From the NCBI GenBank assembly GCA_020216985.1, contig JAIWOH010000018.1, positions 1 through 10,000 of the forward strand: DNA of 10,000 nt, in the 5' to 3' direction. The notes beneath the pieces were generated by a model. It worked only from the letters and a program-made list of their open reading frames with translations. It was not told where the DNA came from and searched no databases. A program made the translations under genes and the position numbers. Shown one piece after another: positions 6,944-10,000 of this stretch. Every line of letters begins with the position of its first letter. The first letter of the stretch is position 1. Origin of the DNA: Nitrospira sp. Lineage in GTDB: Bacteria; Nitrospirota; Nitrospiria; Nitrospirales; Nitrospiraceae.

Positions 6944-7750
6944 ATGCGCGGCGCGGACCTCCAGCGCAAACTCGTCCGTCTCCGAACCGTCTTATCCGAC
7001 ATGGGTTCCGTGCTGGTGGCCTATTCGGGCGGCATCGACAGCACGTTTCTCCTGAAAGTCGCTCACGAGCAGCTTGGCGACAGGGCGGTCGGCGTCACGG
7101 CCGTATCCCCCACATTTCCTGCCATCGAGCTCGAACAGGCCCGACGTGTCGCCGAGGAGATCGGCGCGCGTCACACGATCGTGCAGACGGATCAATTGAA
7201 GATCCCGGAGTTCGTCAGAAACGACGCAACCCGCTGTTTTCACTGCAAATCGGATCTCTATCGACTACTGAGAACCCTGCAAGCCGGCTCCGACGCCCAG
7301 ATCATTGACGGCACCAATCTGGACGACCTCTCGGACGATCGGCCCGGCATCGCAGCGGCTCATAAATGGGAGATCCGCAGCCCGCTCGTCGATGCCGGGC
7401 TGTTAAAAGCCGACGTTCGAGTCCTCGCCAAAGAGCTTGGGCTTTCCAATTGGAACAAACCAGCAGCCGCCTGTCTTTCATCCAGAATTCCGCGCGGCAC
7501 ACCAATCACGATCGAAACACTCGGCCGAATCGAGCAAGCCGAAGCTTTTCTCTACAAGGAAGGATTTCGGCACGTTCGCGTCCGCGCTCATGACAACGTC
7601 GCCAGAATCGAGATCGATCTTGAGGAAATGGCCTCTTTCCTTGATCCCGAACGTTGTAAAAGAATCAGCTCCGCCTTGAAGGGGCTTGGCTTCGGATTCG
7701 TCACATTGGATTTGGAGGGGTATCGAGCAGGGGGAGTCAGCCTGCGCTGA
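6944..7750 (+). CDS. larE: ATP-dependent sulfur transferase LarE (nickel-pincer nucleotide synthesis)
   Basis: LarE adenylates the carboxylates of the pyridinium dicarboxylate nucleotide and inserts sulfur, making thiocarboxylates that hold nickel in the cofactor of lactate racemase and related enzymes. The 268-residue protein has the N-type ATP pyrophosphatase loop YSGGIDST (27-34), CFHCK (Cys98, Cys101), the IIDGTNLDDLSDDRPG segment (120-135) and KPAAACLSSRIPRGTPI with Cys177. Cys177 corresponds to the sulfur-donor cysteine of L. plantarum LarE; the extra CxxC pair matches my recollection of iron-sulfur LarE proteins such as that of Thermotoga maritima. The start has a good ribosome site, GAGGAG at 6932-6937, six bases before the ATG. 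It follows the second M16 gene by 27 bases and is probably in the same transcript. No larB, larC or racemase gene is in the window. Its last codons and stop form part of the hairpin at 7727-7760. Confidence 0.92.
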   Translation: MRGADLQRKLVRLRTVLSDMGSVLVAYSGGIDSTFLLKVAHEQLGDRAVGVTAVSPTFPAIELEQARRVAEEIGARHTIVQTDQLKIPEFVRNDATRCFHCKSDLYRLLRTLQAGSDAQIIDGTNLDDLSDDRPGIAAAHKWEIRSPLVDAGLLKADVRVLAKELGLSNWNKPAAACLSSRIPRGTPITIETLGRIEQAEAFLYKEGFRHVRVRAHDNVARIEIDLEEMASFLDPERCKRISSALKGLGFGFVTLDLEGYRAGGVSLR

Positions 7751-7760
7751 CTCCCCCTGC
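7727..7760. terminator. hairpin between convergent larE and atpF, probable bidirectional terminator
   Basis: A perfect 15-bp inverted repeat (GCAGGGGGAGTCAGC at 7727-7741 with its complement at 7746-7760) encloses a four-base loop CTGC. It contains the final larE codons and its TGA stop, and lies 14 bases beyond the atpF stop. The stem is very stable, but the tract after it is only CCTTTGAG on the plus strand and not T-rich on the minus strand, so it is not a textbook intrinsic terminator. Its place between convergent genes still favours termination or 3'-end protection for both. Confidence 0.7.
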
Positions 7761-7774
7761 CCTTTGAGAAGCGA

Positions 7775-8281
7775 TTATCGGTGGGACGATTTTGACAATG
7801 CCGCGAGCGCTTCGTCGGCCAACCGTCGATGGTCGGCGTCGGTCATGCTGCGCTGGAGGACTTGCTCGGCAACCAGGAGAGCCAATTCGGTCGTTTGCGT
7901 CCGAATTTCCTGGACGGCCCGCCGTCGTTCCTGATCGATCTCGCGCATGGCATCGCCTTTGATTCGCTCGGCTTCCGCCGTCATCCGCTGCTCATTTTCT
8001 TCCATGAGACGCTGAGCCCGTTCCCTGGCCGCCGCCAACATGGTCTCGGCTTCCTTGGAGACGGCGGCCAATTTGGCTTCATACTCCCTCAGCGTCCGTT
8101 CCGCCTCCGATCGATGCCGCTCGGCTTGATCCAAACTGTCCTTGATCTTCCGCTCCCGCTCCTCAAGAATGCTCAACACGGCGGGAAAGGCGTACTTGTA
8201 CAGGATGACAAACAAAATCGCGAACGAAACGATTTCCCAGAAAATCAGAGAAGAGAAAAAATGCGATTCGAACTGCGGCAT
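7775..8281 (-). CDS. atpF: F0F1 ATP synthase subunit b
   Basis: Subunit b is the peripheral stalk that links the membrane a/c sector to F1. The 168-residue protein has one N-terminal membrane helix (about residues 10-32, SSLIFWEIVSFAILFVILYK) and then a long charged coiled coil (ILEERERKIKDSLDQAE onward to about 130), with KEAETMLAAARERAQ and the ALLVAEQVL segment near the C-terminus that pairs with subunit delta. The start ATG at 8279-8281 has a good GGAG six or seven bases upstream. It is the last gene of the atpI-B-E-F cluster; nothing encoding delta or other F1 subunits follows, since convergent larE comes next. A single b gene is present, with no b' neighbour, so a homodimeric stalk is the simplest reading. 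Confidence 0.95.
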   Translation of the reverse strand: MPQFESHFFSSLIFWEIVSFAILFVILYKYAFPAVLSILEERERKIKDSLDQAERHRSEAERTLREYEAKLAAVSKEAETMLAAARERAQRLMEENEQRMTAEAERIKGDAMREIDQERRRAVQEIRTQTTELALLVAEQVLQRSMTDADHRRLADEALAALSKSSHR

Positions 8282-8300
8282 CCTTTGCTCCAGGAAGAAT

Positions 8301-8333
8301 CAGCCCGGACCGGAGCGTGCTCCGCGCCGGCTG
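8301..8333 (-). promoter_or_regulatory. GC-rich hairpin in the atpE-atpF gap
   Basis: The 70-base gap holds an imperfect inverted repeat: outer arms CAGCC and GGCTG, two more G-C pairs after a bulged C, a small internal loop, and an inner GGAG/CTCC stem with loop CGTG. It is followed by ATTCTTCC on the mRNA strand and then the atpF ribosome site. It could protect the 3' end of atpB-E mRNA or partly terminate transcription, raising subunit c relative to b. Function is inferred only from position and folding. Confidence 0.45.
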
Positions 8334-8351
8334 AAATCTTTGAACCTGCTC

Positions 8352-8582
8352 CTACTTGCGAAGCCCCATGATAATGAATGCGATGACCAGGCCGTACAAC
8401 GCAATAGCTTCCACCAGCGCGAATCCGATCCACATGTACTTTCCGACCCGGCCTTCGGCCTCCGGTTGACGCGCCACTGCTTCGATCATTTTCCCGAAAA
8501 TATAGCCGATGCCGACGCCGGCTCCGGCGAAGCCCGCCGCCGCCAACCCCATTCCCAACAATGCTGCAGCTGCTGAATCCAT
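8352..8582 (-). CDS. atpE: F0F1 ATP synthase subunit c (proton-binding ring)
   Basis: Subunit c forms the rotating membrane ring that carries protons. The 76-residue protein is two membrane helices (about 6-30 and 48-72) joined by the polar loop ARQPEAEGR. The ion-binding carboxylate is Glu58 in ALVEAIALYG. Helix 1 has AGVGIGYIFG, without the Gln of sodium-type rings, and no Ser or Thr follows Glu58, so proton coupling is expected. The ATG at 8580-8582 is chosen because it gives the normal family length; a longer reading from 8615 adds a polar stretch that does not belong. AGGGAGG and AAGGA lie upstream. The gap from atpB is 36 bases and the gap to atpF is 70 bases, the latter with a hairpin. 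Confidence 0.96.
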   Translation of the reverse strand: MDSAAAALLGMGLAAAGFAGAGVGIGYIFGKMIEAVARQPEAEGRVGKYMWIGFALVEAIALYGLVIAFIIMGLRK

Positions 8583-8618
8583 CGTCCTTCGATCCTCCCT
8601 TGTCTGTATCGGCACACG

Positions 8619-9368
8619 TCAGTGCGCGTGCTCATCATGACCGTGCAAGTGAAATGCGTCACCTAAATAGACGCAGGTGAGCACGGTAAAAATATACGCC
8701 TGAATGAACGCGATGCCGAGCTCCAGCCCGTTCATCGCGATCGTAAATACAAAGGGCAGCCACCCGATCAACAGCCCCCCGCTGACCGTCAGTCCGAACA
8801 ACACGCCGAGGATGACGTGCCCGGCCGTCATGTTGGCGAACAACCGGACGGCCAGCGAAATCGGACGGGCCAGTTGGCTGATCAATTCGATGGGAATCAT
8901 GAGGGGCAAGAGCCACGCCGGCGTTCCCGGCGGCACCAAAATACCGAGAAACTTCGCTCCGTGCAACGCAAATCCCATCACGAGGCTGAGCCCATAAACC
9001 GAAAAAGCAAAGACCGCCGTCACGATGATTTGGCTTGTGACGGTGTAGGAACCGGGAATCAGTCCGACCAGATTGCAGAATAGGATGAACAGAAAGAGCG
9101 TGGCCACCAGAGGGAAGAACTTCATCCCTCCTTCACCCATCGTGTCCAGAATGATCCCGCGAATAAAGTCCACCAGCATTTCCGCAAGGCTTTGCAGTTT
9201 ACCGGGAACCAACCGTCGCGCCGACCCGGCCATGACCATCAACGCCGCAACGAGCGCCACCACCACCCACATCGTGAGGACGGCTTTGTTAAGAGAGATA
9301 TCCAGACCACCGATGTTGATCGGAATAAAGTTGTGCAGCTCAAACGGGTGAAGCGGACTTTCTTCCAT
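8619..9368 (-). CDS. atpB: F0F1 ATP synthase subunit a
   Basis: Subunit a forms the proton half-channels against the c ring. The 249-residue protein has about five or six membrane helices. The essential arginine is Arg175 in SLAVRLFANMTAGH, with the family's ARPISLAVRLFANM block and NGLELGIAFIQAYIFTVLTCVYL near the C-terminus. EDLVDFIR-type sequence (MLVDFIRG, 64-71) and FCNLVGLIPG (97-106) are also typical. The C-terminus ends in a His-rich tail, HLHGHDEHAH. The ATG at 9366-9368 has AAGG six bases upstream, and that ribosome site overlaps the atpI stop codon, so the two genes are probably coupled. It is an intact, normal-length a subunit. Confidence 0.97.
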   Translation of the reverse strand: MEESPLHPFELHNFIPINIGGLDISLNKAVLTMWVVVALVAALMVMAGSARRLVPGKLQSLAEMLVDFIRGIILDTMGEGGMKFFPLVATLFLFILFCNLVGLIPGSYTVTSQIIVTAVFAFSVYGLSLVMGFALHGAKFLGILVPPGTPAWLLPLMIPIELISQLARPISLAVRLFANMTAGHVILGVLFGLTVSGGLLIGWLPFVFTIAMNGLELGIAFIQAYIFTVLTCVYLGDAFHLHGHDEHAH

Positions 9369-9377
9369 GAACTACCT

Positions 9378-9629
9378 TCATTTATCCTTGCCAGATGGAT
9401 CCGGGGGCCTCTGCCACTGTTGCGCGGCCCGATAGGCGTTGCGTATCCCCGCCGTCGCGCCCAACATCAATCCGATCACCAGCCCCCACGGACCGGACTC
9501 CAATATGTACTCATCGACTGCCCATCCCAGCCCACCGCCGACGATCAACGCAGCAAGCAGTTCCGTTCCAATACGAACGGCCTGACCAAGCCCCGCATAC
9601 AATGGATCGTCTGGAGGGGGCATTCCCAA
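9378..9629 (-). CDS. atpI: ATP synthase accessory protein, AtpI/AtpZ family
   Basis: This small membrane protein of about 81-83 residues has two hydrophobic helices (roughly 22-40 and 47-66; GTELLAALIVGGGLGWAVDE and GPWGLVIGLMLGATAGI) and a charged C-terminal tail. The pattern matches the AtpI/AtpZ family, which helps c-ring assembly and may transport Mg or Ca ions. It is the first gene of the F0 operon and ends nine bases before atpB, as in many bacteria. The start is TTG at 9629 or ATG at 9623; the two differ by two residues and neither has a clear ribosome site. The upstream bases hold a repeated 13-mer. Confidence 0.8.
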   Translation of the reverse strand: MGMPPPDDPLYAGLGQAVRIGTELLAALIVGGGLGWAVDEYILESGPWGLVIGLMLGATAGIRNAYRAAQQWQRPPDPSGKDK

Positions 9630-9669
9630 CCCACGGAAGGCACGTCAGCGTGCAGGACCCACGGAAGGC
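9629..9669. repeat. 13-bp direct repeat flanking a small hairpin, atpI leader
   Basis: ACCCACGGAAGGC occurs at 9629-9641 and again at 9657-9669. Between them lies a 5-bp inverted repeat with a four-base loop (GCACG at 9640-9644, TCAG, CGTGC at 9649-9653). On the atpI mRNA strand the repeats read GCCTTCCGTGGGT and the second ends at the start codon. An operator or RNA-level control site is possible; no known element is recognised. Confidence 0.6.
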
Positions 9670-9688
9670 GATGTCACAACAGCACGTG

Positions 9689-9733
9689 AGCAGAACCCTA
9701 CCTATGATGGGCTTCCGATTTAAGCAGAACCCT
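9689..9733. repeat. 11-bp direct repeat upstream of atpI
   Basis: AGCAGAACCCT occurs at 9689-9699 and at 9723-9733, 34 bases apart. The second copy lies between the proposed -35 and -10 boxes of the atpI promoter and the first lies just downstream of the expected transcription start, an arrangement that would suit a repressor. Separately, GGGCTTCCGA occurs at 9709-9718 and 9819-9828. Confidence 0.5.
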
Positions 9734-9747
9734 CTTTGCAAAGTCAA
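9718..9747 (-). promoter_or_regulatory. candidate promoter for atpI-B-E-F
   Basis: On the minus strand TTGACT (9742-9747, 5 of 6) is followed, after 18 bases, by TTAAAT (9718-9723, 4 of 6). A start near 9711 would give a leader of about 80-90 bases that contains the 13-bp repeats and the hairpin. It is the best match I see in the 9630-9844 gap; no convincing promoter for the plus-strand gene at 9845 was found. Confidence 0.35.
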
Positions 9748-9844
9748 TACGATTGCGGCTTATTCGGAAGCTCATCTGTCACATCCATACGGCTCAGTAT
9801 AGCTCGGTAGTGACGCAAGGGCTTCCGAAGCGGTACAGTACGCT

Positions 9845-10000
9845 ATGCCGAGAACGTCCCTCACAGCTCTGTCTTTTCTGCAAGGTCCTCCTTCACCCTT
9901 GCTGATGATGCTTGACGCCCCGTCAGCCTCCCCTTTTGAACTTTACGCAAAAATCGCGTCGAGCCATCGTCCTTCTTTCCTGTTCGAGAGCGGCCGTCAT
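9845..10000 (+). CDS. chorismate-utilising enzyme N-terminus, PabB/TrpE-like (partial)
   Basis: An open frame runs from the ATG at 9845 to the window end, 52 codons, and continues beyond. Its visible part includes ASPFELYAKIASSHRPSFLF followed by ESGRH, which resembles the N-terminal domain of aminodeoxychorismate synthase component I (PabB) and anthranilate synthase component I (TrpE): a phenylalanine-leucine-tyrosine motif, then the F-LES strand that contacts the ligand. The catalytic chorismate-binding domain is outside the window, so PabB and TrpE cannot be separated; PabB is my guess from the short, direct approach to the motif. Alternative starts are the paired ATGs at 9905 and 9908. 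None has a strong ribosome site. The gene diverges from atpI across a repeat-rich gap. Confidence 0.55.
   Translation, partial: MPRTSLTALSFLQGPPSPLLMMLDAPSASPFELYAKIASSHRPSFLFESGRH

Noticed and set aside
8352..8582. Sodium-coupled ATP synthase
   Set aside because: The helix-1 Gln and the Ser/Thr after the helix-2 Glu that mark sodium-type c subunits are both absent.
8583..8615. Longer start for atpE
   Set aside because: The added 11 residues are polar and charged, whereas subunit c begins directly before its first membrane helix; ribosome-site-like sequence lies within the extension.
8619..8650. His-rich C-terminus of AtpB as a metal-binding novelty
   Set aside because: Short His-rich tails on subunit a occur in several groups of bacteria; nothing here indicates a special function.
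1..10000. CRISPR array, tRNA, rRNA, riboswitch, insertion sequence, prophage or defence genes
   Set aside because: No regularly spaced repeats, transposase, integrase, terminal inverted repeats, cloverleaf-like sequence or known riboswitch core was seen; all large frames are conserved housekeeping families.

Overview
This window looks like an ordinary housekeeping stretch of a GC-rich, Gram-negative-type bacterial chromosome. Its gene content and order (zapA, slt, rlmN, an M16B protease pair, larE, a stand-alone F0 operon, a pabB-like gene) resemble what I recall of Nitrospira (Nitrospirota). That assignment is from memory and no marker gene in the window proves it. Coding density is high, and I see no tRNA, rRNA, CRISPR array, insertion sequence, phage gene or tract of odd composition.

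Left part (1-2857, minus strand): a cell-envelope and division group. A Slt70-type soluble lytic transglycosylase is followed by a short coiled-coil protein that resembles ZapB in form, and then by zapA, which is cut by the window edge. A near-consensus sigma70 promoter (TTGACA, 17 bp, TATAGT) overlaps the slt stop codon and should drive the coiled-coil/zapA pair separately. slt itself has a perfect TATAAT placed so that its mRNA could be leaderless.

Middle part (3009-7750, plus strand): rlmN (23S rRNA/tRNA adenine C2 methyltransferase), then two secreted M16B peptidase genes, then larE (sulfur transferase for the nickel-pincer nucleotide). The first M16 protein keeps the zinc motif and the second has lost it, which is the active/inactive pairing of heterodimeric M16B proteases. 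Gaps are short, and a second promoter probably overlaps the end of rlmN. The block ends in a 15-bp GC-rich hairpin that includes the larE stop codon and sits between convergent larE and atpF.

Right part (7775-9629, minus strand): a membrane-sector ATP synthase operon atpI-atpB-atpE-atpF with no delta, alpha, gamma, beta or epsilon genes after it, so the F1 genes must lie elsewhere. A GC-rich hairpin lies between atpE and atpF. The roughly 215-bp gap upstream of atpI (9630-9844) carries several short direct repeats and a small hairpin. At the right edge a divergent plus-strand gene begins; its N-terminus looks like PabB/TrpE-type chorismate-utilising enzymes.

I found no clearly new biological system. 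The points most worth a second look are the repeat-bearing atpI leader, the atpE-atpF hairpin with the split F0 operon, the three-cysteine LarE, the possible leaderless slt and the ZapB-like/ZapA pair.
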